Shown: in pieces, positions 22,146-32,629 of the stretch | Layout of the letters: every line of letters starts with the position of its first letter | How positions within the stretch are numbered: position 1 is the first letter of the stretch | NCBI GenBank assembly: GCA_958496175.1 | Contig: OY292274.1 | Location: 10,995,689 to 11,059,688, forward strand | DNA: 64,000 nucleotides | Direction of reading: 5' to 3' | From: Sisyra terminalis | Taxonomy: Eukaryota > Arthropoda > Insecta > Neuroptera > Sisyridae | Notes under the pieces: generated by a model | Database searches by the model: none | Told to the model about the DNA's origin: nothing | The model's input: the letters and a program-made list of their open reading frames with translations, nothing else | Position numbers and translations under genes: made by a program

Positions 22146-23600
22146 AATACTATCAATTGTAACTAATAAAACTTAGATTAAACTTTTGACTTAATTTTAA
22201 TTGCCTTCCTATATAAACTAGCAAACCTATTTAGCAAACTTAAATTTGTTGAAAGCATTAAATTGTTTTGCCAAAGTTTCAATTTTGTATTTATTTTTAC
22301 CGTTATAATTCTTTGAGCAAAAATGTTTAGAAAATATATTTCCAAAACTTTTATGATTTAAAGGCTCATAGCATGAACTGTACATTTTTTTCGTAACTTA
22401 ATGAAAATAAATCTTTTATTGCTTCAGGAAACCATTTCATTGAAAACAGAGAATACAATCGGGCTTAAATATACGCAGCAGCTACAATACAGAGATTGTT
22501 TGTGAAAAGCCAGTCTATAAATAGTTTATACACAACGGTTCAAACTACCATCAACTAATCAACTTTGAATTGAAATATGGATCGCATAACTTTTGATTTT
22601 TGTAAAAAATAGGCAATATATATTGACAGGCTAGAATAGTTTTTTTGCACTAAAAATCACATACTTAACAGAACAAATTCCCGATCACTATAATTTTTTT
22701 CACGCCAATGTTCAAACGAGAAAAATAGTTAAACCTATGATAAAAAAAGTTTCAGGAATTGGCGAACGATTAAGCCATTGCACACTTTATTGGTGTTTAA
22801 GTTAGTGTTTAAATATCCTGGGTTTTCGAGTTCAACAGACATAGAAAAAAAAACTAACAGCTTTGTTTTGTACATACAAAAAAAGAGAAGGAAAATGGGG
22901 AAACATTCAGTGAGTTTAAAAAGTATAATTATGGCAAATAAACTATATCGATTGTTTACGAAAAGTATCAGATACGAAAAAATTTACAGTTACGATCGTT
23001 GAAATAGTTGCTAAAATAAATAAATAAGTGTAATATTAACGTGCGTGTATTTAAATAAACGGTGTTATTGTTTTATGCACGAAAACAAATCCTAACGAAC
23101 CCGTTAATATAAATAACCGTAAAAACGTAACAATATCAATGCGCGTGGAAACCAACGTATTGATGTGCTTTTCAATGTTGATTTGTTTTATACGTAAAAG
23201 TATTGTTTTCATTCGGTCAACATGCCAAAAATAGGAATATTTTTATAAGGGAACGTAAAACAACTAATTAACAGTTCCAAACTTTCCTCAAATGGACAAT
23301 TATAGGCAATTTTTTTCTATCACTTCTGGAAGTAAATTAAAGTGTTAATTATCGCGCAAATCTATAAGGGAATGGATTATTTAATGGAATAATAAACCAA
23401 TTAGACTTTTATCTTACTATGTAAAGAAACTAGCGAGCGTATACTTAGTTTAAAGAGATTAACAAAAAGATGCAAATCTGGTCTTCTGATTCTGAATTGA
23501 TGGATTTACAAGAAAATATGCCCATCTCCACTACGAGACCACAATCTGATAAACTTCAATAAGAAAAAGTTACAAAACTTTAAAATTAGTGGCACCATTA
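22146..23600. other. no gene seen
   Basis: AT-rich. The 74-codon frame at 22778-23002 has no motif. No repeat shared with the rest of the window was noticed. Confidence 0.45.
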
Positions 23601-23654
23601 GGCAAGCAGCAGTTCAGTATAAGAAATTGTGTGTTTATTACTGAAGCAATAAAT

Positions 23655-23848
23655 GAGGAAATTATATTATTCAAAGTTTTCGTAGGGAAAAACAAAATGA
23701 GCTTGCAGAAGCTCTATACACCAATTTCAAAAAAGAGGTACCGGATATTGTAACTATTCATATGGATGGTAACCTGTTTTCTACTTTTAATGTCAGAAAA
23801 CCTAAAGAAGAACGTTTAATGATAATAATTCATGGCGTTTCATAAGAT
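23655..23848 (+). pseudogene. transposon protein fragment with RNase H-like 'IHMDG' block
   Basis: One frame reads QSFRREKQNELAEALYTNF, then KKEVPDIVTIHMDGNLFSTF, then KPKEERLMIIIHGVS and a stop. Proteins of several insect and cnidarian transposon-derived families carry [TL]HWDGK followed by ERL.[IV]LV, the first strand pair of an RNase H-like fold. This matches in order and spacing, with Trp replaced by Met. The fold-back beginning at about 23870 cuts it off downstream. The family cannot be named from this piece. Confidence 0.45.
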
Positions 23849-24542
23849 AATGGGGGTAATTCACGTGAAGCGGATAGCGAAAAAAAATGTTCTGAAATTT
23901 CTTCATATTTGGCATAATTATACTTCTAATAAATATGAATGTCTAAACAAAATATTTTTTTCGAATGATGATTATTTGTCAAGTTATAAGCTATTCTAAA
24001 GAATTGTCGTTATTGAAATTCGTATTTTTGATATTTTTTTTCGAATTAAAGATTTTTTTTTAAATATTAAATATGGCGATTTAAATAGAACATATGCTGT
24101 TTTTATAATATACAAAACCGGAAGTAAACTTTTCAATCTAGAATTTTAGTAACTTCGACCATTTTGTTTTTTTTTATTTTCTTATTTCAAAATATAGCTT
24201 AAGTACATTTATAGTACAGCAGAAGTTTCACAATGGAATGTGCAATAGTTTAGGAGATAGAGGAATTAAAGTACATACGGGTCGTATCCTACCTTCCTTA
24301 AGTCAACTGGCCTACGCGATATAACATTAAAACGCTGCAATAATTATATTTTTTTATTTTTATATTTTACATATATTATTATTTTATTTTTATTTATATA
24401 TTTAAATATATTAACTATATTTACTATTCTACTTAAGCGTAGTTAATGTTCCAACAATGTTGTTGGGTAATTATTATTCAAATTAAAATAGTACTTATTG
24501 AAAGAAATATAAACAGGAAGCAATAGTTAAAAATAAATTTCG

Positions 24543-24852
24543 TGATAAGTAATAAAATCGTTTGCTAGCTAAAGAGGTTGAATGACTAGAGTGAACGTGC
24601 TCCATAAACCCCATGTAAAACTTTAACTTTCATTTCCCCTCAGTTTTCCGAGTGATCGTACTCCTTCCACAGCATATTTGCACAAAATATACTAACCGTC
24701 ACAATTCTCACCCTTCTTCTATGTCGACGAAAAGAGGAGAAAATATATTTTATAAAAATATGTTGTGGAAGGGATACGATCACTCGGAAAATTGAGGGGA
24801 AATGAAAGTTTAAGTTTAACATTTACAACAACGATTTTATTACTTATAACGA
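24543..24852. repeat. inner palindrome of G1
   Basis: The outer pair GATAAGTAATAAAATCGT / ACGATTTTATTACTTAT encloses a stronger pair at 24616-24682 and 24757-24820. The stronger pair shares CTTTCATTTCCCCTCA, TTTTCCGAGTGATCGTA and CCACAGCATATTT. The open frame at 24640-24822 is only the translated arm of this hairpin. Confidence 0.7.
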
Positions 24853-24959
24853 AACTTATTTTAAATTATTTATTTATTAATTAAACTTATTAAATTCCAA
24901 TTTTCGATTGTTGATTGTTCAATTGCAACAATAATTTATTTTGCTAAAATAAAAAGATT

Positions 24960-25095
24960 TTTTATATCTTGAATAAAAGAAGCCAAAGTTACTCCTTATT
25001 ACATCAGCTACCTGCCAATAAAAGTCCCGTCAAAATCGGTTCAGCCATTTCAGAGATTAACCGGAACAAACAGACAGACAGAAAAAAAATTTAAA
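24960..25095 (+). repeat. 3' tail of an insect interspersed element
   Basis: CCCGTCAAAATCGGTTCAGC, then CATTTCAGAGATTA, then GGAACAAACAGACAGACAGA and an A-run is a tail motif common to many insect retroelement-like repeats. No head motif is seen; CTAGCTAAAGAG at about 24565 is a possible degenerate one. Confidence 0.5.
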
Positions 25096-25965
25096 AAATG
25101 TTATTTTGGTGTATGTACCGTATATACTCATGCATACTATATGCATGTAGTAAAAAGTGGTTATTTAAATATTACAAACAGACACTCCAATTTTATTTAT
25201 ATGTACAGATTACTGTTTTCTACTAATTTTTTTTTCAATAAGAACTATTTTAATTTGAATAATAATTACCCCACAACATTGTTAGAGCTTTAAATGAGAT
25301 TAAATAGGATAGTAAATATAAATATTGCAGCGCTTTAGTGTTACATCGCGTAAACCAGTTGACCTAAGGAAGGTAGGATACGACACGTATGTACTTTAAT
25401 TCCTCTATCTCCTAAACAATTGCCGATTCCATTATGAAACTTCTGATGTATCATAAGTGTACTTCAGGCTATATTTTGAAATAAAAAAATCAAAAATCAA
25501 AATGGTCGAAGTTACTAAAATTCTGATTTGAAAAGTTTACTTCCGGTTTTGTATATTAACAAATGAAAATGTCCAGTTTTATTTTTTATTTAGAAAGAAC
25601 AGTTATTTTTCTTTTTAAATCGGCATATTTAATATTTAAAAAAAAATTGCTTAACTTGAAAATTTATTTTCAAAAATACGAATTTTAATATCGACTATTC
25701 TTTAGAAGTTTATAACTTGAGAAATAATCATCATTCGAAAAACATATTTTGTGTACACATTCATACTTAGTAGAAGTATAATTCTGCCGAACACGAACAA
25801 ATTTCAAAACTTTTTTTTCGCTATACGCTTCACGTAATAAAATTAAGTTTTTTTTTTATGACCTAGATACTTTATCATAAGGCTGTGCTTTTTATTAATT
25901 TTAGAAAAAAACATTGATGATTTTATCGATAAATTGGTTATGTTCATACTTTACATAATATTATT

Positions 25966-26805
25966 TATTTTTAGTAGGAAAATGGACTTAAAGGATGTAA
26001 ATACATATACTAATTAATTAAGTTTTTATTTCAAAAAAAAAAAATATATATGTGTGTGATATAAAAAAAATTTTGCTGTGTTTGAGATGTATATTGAGTA
26101 CTTTATATTAAGAAATTTTATGAAGGTCAAATAAAGGACCAAACCGTCACTGAATTAATAATTAGTACAGTGGACTCCCGATTATACGGCCCCCCCTGTA
26201 ATCCGACATAGTCTATTATTTATTATGTATTGAATATTTTTTTTACAATCTTCGCTACACAGAGAGAAAAAAATAGTACTTTTAAGAAAATTTGCTTCAT
26301 ACTAGAGGTAAAGCTATTCTTTTGTTTACCTATAATGTAATAACAAATGCTTATAATAAAACAACAAATATTGACGTTTTTTTTCTCAAGAAAATAATAT
26401 CAATACCAATAAAATGAATAATTTTTGATTATTTGTATGTACATTTGTTTGTACACAATTATTTCCTAATGTAAATAAAATGTAATTAAAACGTAAGCTC
26501 TCTATTGTGTTGTTTGATTTTCTAAATTTGACATCTCGTATACATTATGAAGTATGTTTTGTACTTCAGAGTACATAATATGTATATAACATGTAGAATC
26601 TTATCATTGGATCTGTAATTTGTCGGATTACAAGGTACTCTTTCGTAAAAATTTCCGGACTATAGGGGGTCTTAGGCAGTACTCTATAATCCAATAAATT
26701 CTCTAATCCGACTCTGCTCTGCAAACTGTTTGTTGGATTACCGGGGGTCCACTGTATATGGATTTACATCCTTTAAGTCCACTTTCCTACTAAAATATAA
26801 ATAGT
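25966..26805. repeat. inverted pair G2 bracketing a pogo-like MITE
   Basis: AGTAGGAAAATGGACTTAAA, then GGATGTAAAT (25973-26003) is mirrored by ATTTACATCCTTTAAGTCC, then ACTTTCCTACTAAAA (26763-26797). The MITE at 26168-26754 lies directly against the right arm. A TTGATGATTTTAT direct repeat occurs outside both arms (about 25915 and 26805), a possible old target duplication. Confidence 0.6.
26168..26754. mobile_element. pogo/Tigger-like MITE, 587 bp
   Basis: Left end CAGTGGACTCCCGATTATA and right end GGATTACCGGGGGTCCACTG give imperfect terminal inverted repeats starting CAGTGGAC. Both sides are flanked by TA (26166-26167 and 26755-26756), the target of Tc1/mariner superfamily elements. GGATTACAAGG and CTAATCCGACTC near the right end repeat the subterminal AATCCGA motif. 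No transposase is present. Confidence 0.8.
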
Positions 26806-27164
26806 TGATGATTTTATTTCAATCATGTTTTGACTGTTAAAAGCAAACGTTGAAAAGAAAAGCTATTGAATAATGTCTTTTTAATTATAATTATATAACG
26901 AATAAAAGATACATGGAAAGCAGTGTTTTATTTTACAAAATTAAAATTTTGATCAAATATACCTGTGTGGTTTTAATATAAACATTTATGTTAAAAGTTT
27001 AATAAATATTTAATAATTTAGTTATTTGGGTCAAATAGTAAAAAAATAGAGGGTATACGCATCTTAGTTCGAAAAATGTTTTTTTTGTCTTTATAACTTG
27101 GGACGCCCAAATGCACATGCCTTTATTTCTTAAAACATCTACAATGTAAACATATCGTGGAAAT

Positions 27165-27275
27165 GAAGATCCAATTAAAGTTGGTTGATGTACCTAATGA
27201 AGCTACATTAATATATTTAGGTCAAAAGCGTAAACGCGGATGTCCAGCTAAATCATATAAATAAATAGTTTTAAA
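27165..27275 (+). pseudogene. possible transposon-protein scrap ending KRKRG.PAKS
   Basis: The plus strand reads KLVDVPNEATLIYLGQKRKR, then GCPAKSYK and a stop. AT-hook-like KRKRGRPAK tails are common in SWIM-containing and other insect transposon proteins. Nothing upstream could be assigned, so this is a weak call. Confidence 0.25.
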
Positions 27276-27487
27276 TTAAAAAAGATCGAGTGAAAAAAAC
27301 ATGGTTAACAAAATTAAGCTTGCATTTTAACATGCATATAAAAGGATAACACTGGAGAAGAATGTGTTTCACGAACGAAAGTCAGGTTCACTTAGCATAA
27401 AAGTAATTAATGACGTAAACGACACATTTGCAAAGTAGATTTTTGATTTGAAAGTGAGCTAAAAGGATTTGAAATGGAATCACAAAC

Positions 27488-27658
27488 CTTTTTACGCTGA
27501 TGAGATGACACATTCGTCGCCGAGCTGATATGATCTGAACTAGTCCGAGATGTTGCAGAAATGATCGCTGGTGATTCAGATCGATGTGCTGCGTTTCGAA
27601 CTTTAGGGGATGAACTGATGTCATCGGCTGTTCCAACCCCTGTGTGTCGAGATGCTTT
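27488..27658 (-). CDS. candidate internal exon of a host gene (Ser-rich)
   Basis: A 171-nt, 57-codon block is clearly GC-richer than its surroundings. On the minus strand it is preceded by a T-rich tract and ...AACATTGCAG. It ends ...GTAAAAAG before GTTTGTGA, the same donor form as the upstream exon candidate. It opens with KASRHTGVGTADDISSSPKV and closes with TNVSSHQRKK. It is Ser/Thr-rich with scattered basic residues, so probably a disordered linker. Both ends are in phase 0, compatible with the exon at 37911-38088. The overlapping frames running past these splice sites should not be read as the protein. No domain is recognisable, so the gene cannot be named. Confidence 0.55.
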
Positions 27659-27675
27659 CTGCAATGTTATTACAT

Positions 27676-28367
27676 AAAAATAAATAAAAATTCATCTGTG
27701 TCGGTTTTTAATTCAATTTTCGTGGAATAAGTTGGAATTTAAATGGAATTACTTATTCAACATGATATATTCTATGTAAAATCAGCTAGCGAAGAAACAC
27801 AACGGAAACTTATGTCAAAAACATCAACAAAACATTGTCAACAGTAATTTTGTTATGACTGTGACGTAAATTGTATGGTCATTTCATTAAATTCTGTGAA
27901 ATAAATCGTTAATATTGTCAAGAATTTTGAATGAAAAATATGTTGACGAAAGTTTTCATGCCCCACAAATTTACAATCAAATCACATTTGCATAATTTTT
28001 ATCAGCGTATAATATTTTTTTTTGAAGCTTTCCTTATGTAACTATCCAATCAGCCTAATAAATAAACGATAATATTTCTAAAGCTCATATGATAAGACTA
28101 TTATTCATTAGGAATCAAATTTATTTTTTAAGTATCCACAAATATTTAAAGCTCCTGCTTTATAGTTGTGTATCTAATATCTATTTTATTGTTCTACAAA
28201 CTCTCAACTTATACCTGAAGTGAAGATGAAAAATTAACAAACTTTAAACGGGTGTAAGCATGGCGATAACCGATAGTATGTCACCACATTTAATGTACTG
28301 TTTAGGCTTACGTCTGTCCAAAGGATGTCCATAAAAGAAGGTGGTGTGTTTTACCACTAGTATTAAG
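27676..28367. other. candidate intron sequence, no feature
   Basis: AT-rich sequence between the Ser-rich exon and the TA-flanked element. No frame or repeat was found. Confidence 0.4.
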
Positions 28368-28821
28368 TAGGGGAGACCGGGTAAAAAAGTAACAACTTGT
28401 ACTTTTACCTTTATTTCTGGCTGGGTGTTATTATTGCCATTAAATGAATATACCCAAATGGATATAAATTTAGTTTATGTTCTTCACAATAGAAACTTGA
28501 TTTATTAATATATAGAATATATTGCGGCCCAATTTATGTAGTATAATTTAATATAATAATACATAAAAATCATACCATAAACATAAATCTGAACAGAAGT
28601 TCAAACAAAAATATTTCGTGACGTATTTGCTTTGTGATGATTCACAAAATAATCACGGATTGACCTCAATTTATAAGTCGTGCCTTTCTCTTTTTGCGAT
28701 GTAGTTATGGAGGGGGGGGAGTATTCTCAAATTTCCTTACTTTCACCGAATCCTTCGTAAGCAACCCGAAAAGTGCCGAATTTTGAATTGGTCCATTTTC
28801 CCAGTTTATTACCTTTCCCTT

Positions 28822-29022
28822 TCATTTAACAATTTCTATGCTTTCGAGTGCATCCAATCGGTTTGTGCAGTGAACACTTTTTAGAAGTCTACTTTCTGCA
28901 AATGCATGCCCTGTTTTCAGTGCATGTTCTGCCACACATGATTTTTCCACTTTTGCATATTTTATGTTTGTCAAATGTTCCTTACTACTACTAGATGACC
29001 ACTGAAGAAGATTACTTGCCAA
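28822..29022 (-). pseudogene. GIY-YIG nuclease C-terminus of a Penelope-like element
   Basis: The frame begins with translated terminal repeat (MASNLLQWSSS), so its start is not real. From about residue 24 it reads VEKSCVAEHALKTGH, then AESRLLKSVHCTNRL, then ALESIEIVK and a stop. PLE proteins end with an endonuclease domain whose last blocks are [KT]S.[VL]AEH....GH and R...ES..I.K, and this fits well. The GIY and YIG strands and the whole reverse transcriptase are missing, as in a 5'-truncated insertion. It is not functional alone. Confidence 0.7.
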
Positions 29023-29036
29023 TCGAAATACGTCAC
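29002..29036 (+). ncRNA. decayed hammerhead-like core in PLE copy 2
   Basis: CCA, CTGAAGA, A, GATTAC, TTG, CCAATC, GAA, ATACGTC. The core strands are intact. The outer four pairs of stem II (GATT/AATC) hold, but the inner ones and half of stem III are lost. Confidence 0.45.
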
Positions 29037-30003
29037 GAATATTTTTTTTTGCACTTCTGTTCAGATTTATGTTTATGGTATGATTTTTATGTATTACTAA
29101 ACTAAATTATACTACATAAATTAGACCGCAATATGTCCTATATATTGTATACACAGTTTAACTGTTCAAAGTCGACGAAAAAATCTTATTTTGATTGATT
29201 TATTAAAGTATGGTGGGTTTTATATGAATACCATAGAGTTAAAATAAAATGTCAGTTGTTACTTTCGACCCGCCTACGTGGTCGAAAGTAACACGTTGTG
29301 GGTGGAAAGTAACAAGACTGCTAATGGTTGCTAATGAAAATATAGTACAAGTTAAATCAACAAATTACTTATTGAAAGACTTTATATTAATGATACATAC
29401 CAAATTCAGCATTTGAAAAACTCAAAAAATATATATTTTAAGGAAATGAATTAATAGAATGCCGCAACAACGCATAAGAACTACTGCATGAAGAATAACC
29501 GACACGGAAATGTATTGAAAACCATTCTATTGAAGTAGATGTCTATAAAAATATGATGTTAATAATAAAATCATTACGAAGACAAAAGTAACATATAACT
29601 TTTGTACCCTAGGAGGCTATGTTACTTTTGTACCCATTCTCATATTTAATAAAACATGTAACATAACCTTAAAACGGAACGTGCTAGACAAAAATGAATT
29701 TAAACAATGTACAATTTATCTAATCAAGAATGGATATGCAAACATTCGAATTACTATGATTCTTTTACGATTATGTAAACAATAAATAAGAAAACGTCGA
29801 AAAACTTACTTTTGGCTCATTAAAACACATTACGACCTATTATATAACCTAAAAACGCACTGCGCACGCGTCGACTTAATGCAATTGAGGAGGGTGCTCT
29901 CTGCTATCACCTGATGGCAGCAAAGCGGAATTCGCTCATTGGATAAGCCTAGAAAGCATTTGTTACTTTCGACCCGCCGTTGTTTTATACCCAGTCTCCC
30001 CTA

Positions 30004-32050
30004 TTAAAAAAATGAACGGCTACTTGTAGCAATTTTTATCATTTTGGCAGTAATCGTCAATAAATATTTATATTTGGGATGGGTATTTGTGGGAAATTTC
30101 ATAGAAGAGGTTTAGATATATGATTGATGAAGCTATTTGTTTTATCGTTGTCATTATTCGTTGTCAGTTTGATCGAAGGTAGAAAGGTAAAATTTTTCCC
30201 AGGGTAGAAGACCAAGGTGGTGCTATTCTACTAAGATGTCTTTTAGTCTTGTTTTTGTTATGAAGAGTCTCAAGAATCCAGGTAAGTAGGTGAGGTTTTT
30301 ACAATCTTTAAACATATTTCAAAAGAAAAAAAAATCTTAACAATCAAAAAGTTTATATGCGTGGTTAGTAAATGCAAATATAATATTTTAAATGAATTCA
30401 AAAACAATAAATATTAGAGAAATACCAATAATATTTGGGCTCTTTCTTGAATTAGTTCGATTGGATGGATACATTTTTCCCATACACAATTTAATTGAAA
30501 CCAACACTGTTGGCACTAAAATTCCTGATTATTAGAATTTCTCAGTATTTCATTTGATTTAATGAAAAAAATGGTCTCTTAATTAGTTAAGCACTACTTA
30601 AATTGTTACTTGGATCACATTTTGGCTTTTATTCAAATAAAGTTAATAAATTAAGTTCCAAAAAAAAAAAGTATAAATAAGTCAACCGATGGCTTAATAT
30701 TCGATGACAGCACATAAGCTTCAATGTTAAGGATTATTAGCCAATATGATTGCAAGATTTAAATATATTCGTATATTTTTATTGTTAAAATTTTGAAAAT
30801 TTATCAAAGCTACTTCCATTGTAAATATCATATACAGTGTACATATTCCGGTCTATAACAAAAATTAATTTTAAGAGTGTAAGTAGTTTTTATGGTACTT
30901 TTTTACTATGTAGTATTTTCTTATAAAGGCTAAAAAAATCAGATCTTTTAAAAGTAAATAAAACATAAAAAAATAGAACACAACCAGAGCATAAGTATTG
31001 TTAAAGAAATACTTCTTATAAAAAAAAATCAATGATTGAATTTGCATTTTTACCAAAATTTGCCGCTTACAATACCATCAACGTATATGATATTCATTTT
31101 GGCATCTTCATTTCTTTCTTTTCCCAATTCATACATTGTTGAATTACCAGAACTCGTTGGAGCAAATCGTTCTTAAAAATTCCTTTGATTTTTATAAGCT
31201 GTTTTAATTTGATTTCACGTTCTAAATAATGTTTTATTTGCATCCACAAATTTCACCGTGGTTGAAATTGAAGGATATTATATTTATTGAACTGCATTCT
31301 GCAAACGTTTACATTTTATGTAGCCTTACATCATAAAATTTAAATTATTTTCACGAGGTCACAGAAAAAAAATACACTTTGGTAGAGACTTTCAAGGCAC
31401 CCATTTACCACAATGATGGTAATGTTTTTCTAATCCAGCTGTCTATTTCTGGAACAATTACGTTTTACTAAGAATTAAAACTGGATGCACTAATGCATAT
31501 TATATATAAGTGGTTGCAATCTGAGGTCTTAAATTTGCAGTGGTTATTTAATTATCTTCTGTCGTTCTATTGAACAGCTGGACCGGTGTGGACTAATTGT
31601 GTAATTCGAGTAGATAGACCAATATTTTTACCTCGTCCACGAAGACGTGGCATGTTTCTATATATGTAATTTATAGTTTATTTTGTGATAAAGTATACAG
31701 AAACACTTAACGTCAAAACATCAACATGGAATTTATTAAAATAATACGATTTCTTTTCTTTACTTCAATCAACTGTAGTATCGTAATACTGATTAGGATT
31801 AGGTGGGTAGTTTGATAAAATTAATTTTCAGATTAATGTTCATTTTTAATTGAAATGTAAACAGATAATGAAGCTCCAAAAGCACATGTGCAATCATTGA
31901 TTGTGTTAAATAGAACTCAGGGACTTGTTGAAATTAATTAATTTGAATGCATTTTCATTTTTATTGATTAAACGCTGTGAGATTTTAATTTTTAATTGAC
32001 AAATAAAAAAAAACGTAATAAGATAAAACTTCAGCAACAAGATTAAATCA
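30004..32050. other. candidate intron sequence; one Helitron-like scrap
   Basis: Mostly AT-rich with nothing supportable. The exception, at 31572-31655 on the minus strand, is listed separately. Confidence 0.4.
31572..31655 (-). pseudogene. possible N-terminus of a Helitron-type protein
   Basis: The minus strand reads MPRLRGRGKNIGLSTRITQL, then VHTGPAVQ and a stop. Insect Helitron proteins frequently open MPR.RGR.IGR.TR. The piece is short and nothing recognisable follows. Confidence 0.3.
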
Positions 32051-32629
32051 AAGGGTCTAGCAGGATCCACATAGCGATTTGGCCCCCAAATAGGAACCTA
32101 TGTCAAAACTTATGTTAAAATATCGGCGTGATATACAAACACATTTTATATACTTTTCGCGACCAAATTTCTCTTTGACCTTGACATATGGGCAAAAATG
32201 TCCCCCCGCATAGCTATTTTAAAAAGTTATATATCTCAAAAACTAATTAAGCTAGAGAAGTGAAACCAACGCAAGGCTTTAGATTATTTTACAGGGTATA
32301 TCATAACTATTTTTGAAATTTTTTGTTTTTTTTTTTTGTATATTTTTTTTTCTAAAAATTTCGAAAAAATATATTATATACTCTGTAAAATAATCTAAAG
32401 CTTCGCGTTGGTTTCATTTCTCTAGCTTAATTAGTTTTTGAGATATATTGCTTTGAAAAATAGCCATGCGGGGGGACATTTTTGCCCGTATCTCAAGGTG
32501 AAAGAGGAATTTGGTCGCGAAAAGTATATGAAATGTGTTTGTATATCAAGCCGATATTTTAACATAAGTTTCGACATAGGGTCCTATTTGGGGGCCAAAT
32601 CGCCATGTGGATCCTGCTAGACCCTTTTT
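32050..32629. mobile_element. fold-back element C, copy 2 (0.58 kb, core deleted)
   Basis: The ends AAAGGGTCTAGCAGGATCC and GGATCCTGCTAGACCCTTT match perfectly as inverted repeats. The whole unit is two arms back to back, without the 450-bp core or the inner A/T-run arms of copies 1 and 3. The 60-codon frame at 32438-32620 is just the translated arm; the same frame recurs at 51426-51608. Confidence 0.8.

Larger units (their letters stand above)
23870..25835. repeat. ~2-kb fold-back G1 with a nested palindrome
   Basis: The arms 23870-24480 and 25240-25835 are reverse complements. Shared blocks include CACGTGAAGCG at the tips, TTCGAATGATGATTATTT, AACCGGAAGTAAACTTTTCA, TAACTTCGACCATTTTG, AAAGTACATACG and CCTACCTTCC. 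Between them lie a second palindrome (24543-24852) and a LINE/SINE-like tail (24960-25090). The unit has no coding capacity. Confidence 0.75.
28508..29194 (-). mobile_element. Penelope-like element, 3' part, copy 2
   Basis: The insert splits element E and is flanked by TTGATTTATTA at 28497-28507 and 29195-29205. Copy 2 of E has a single TTGATTTATTA at this point, so the boundaries are supported by an empty site. The two ends are inverted terminal repeats like those at 8457-8922. Between them lies the C-terminal GIY-YIG coding piece described separately. Confidence 0.8.
28370..30001. mobile_element. TA-flanked DNA element E, copy 1 (with PLE inside)
   Basis: Ends GGGGAGACCGGGTA (28370) and TACCCAGTCTCCCC (to 30001) form a 14-bp terminal inverted repeat, 13 of 14 matching. 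TA lies on each side, as for Tc1/mariner/pogo-type insertion. Without the PLE insert it is about 0.95 kb and aligns along its length with copy 2 (60993-63235). A short start, MPQQRIRTTA followed by a stop (29460), resembles the N-terminus of pogo-class transposases (MPR..R.T) but nothing continues. Internal GTTACTTTCGACC-type motifs are clustered at 29258, 29280 (inverted), 29301 (inverted), 29621 (variant) and 29962. Confidence 0.75.

Noticed and set aside
24640..24822. 60-codon minus ORF
   Set aside because: It is the translated arm of the 24543-24852 hairpin.
28822..29022. Complete small gene of 66 codons
   Set aside because: The first third is terminal repeat of a Penelope-like element, and only the C-terminal blocks of its endonuclease remain.
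32438..32620. 60-codon ORF that recurs at 51426-51608 with near-identical protein
   Set aside because: The identity reflects shared DNA in the arms of fold-back C, not a conserved protein; it reads through the terminal inverted repeat.
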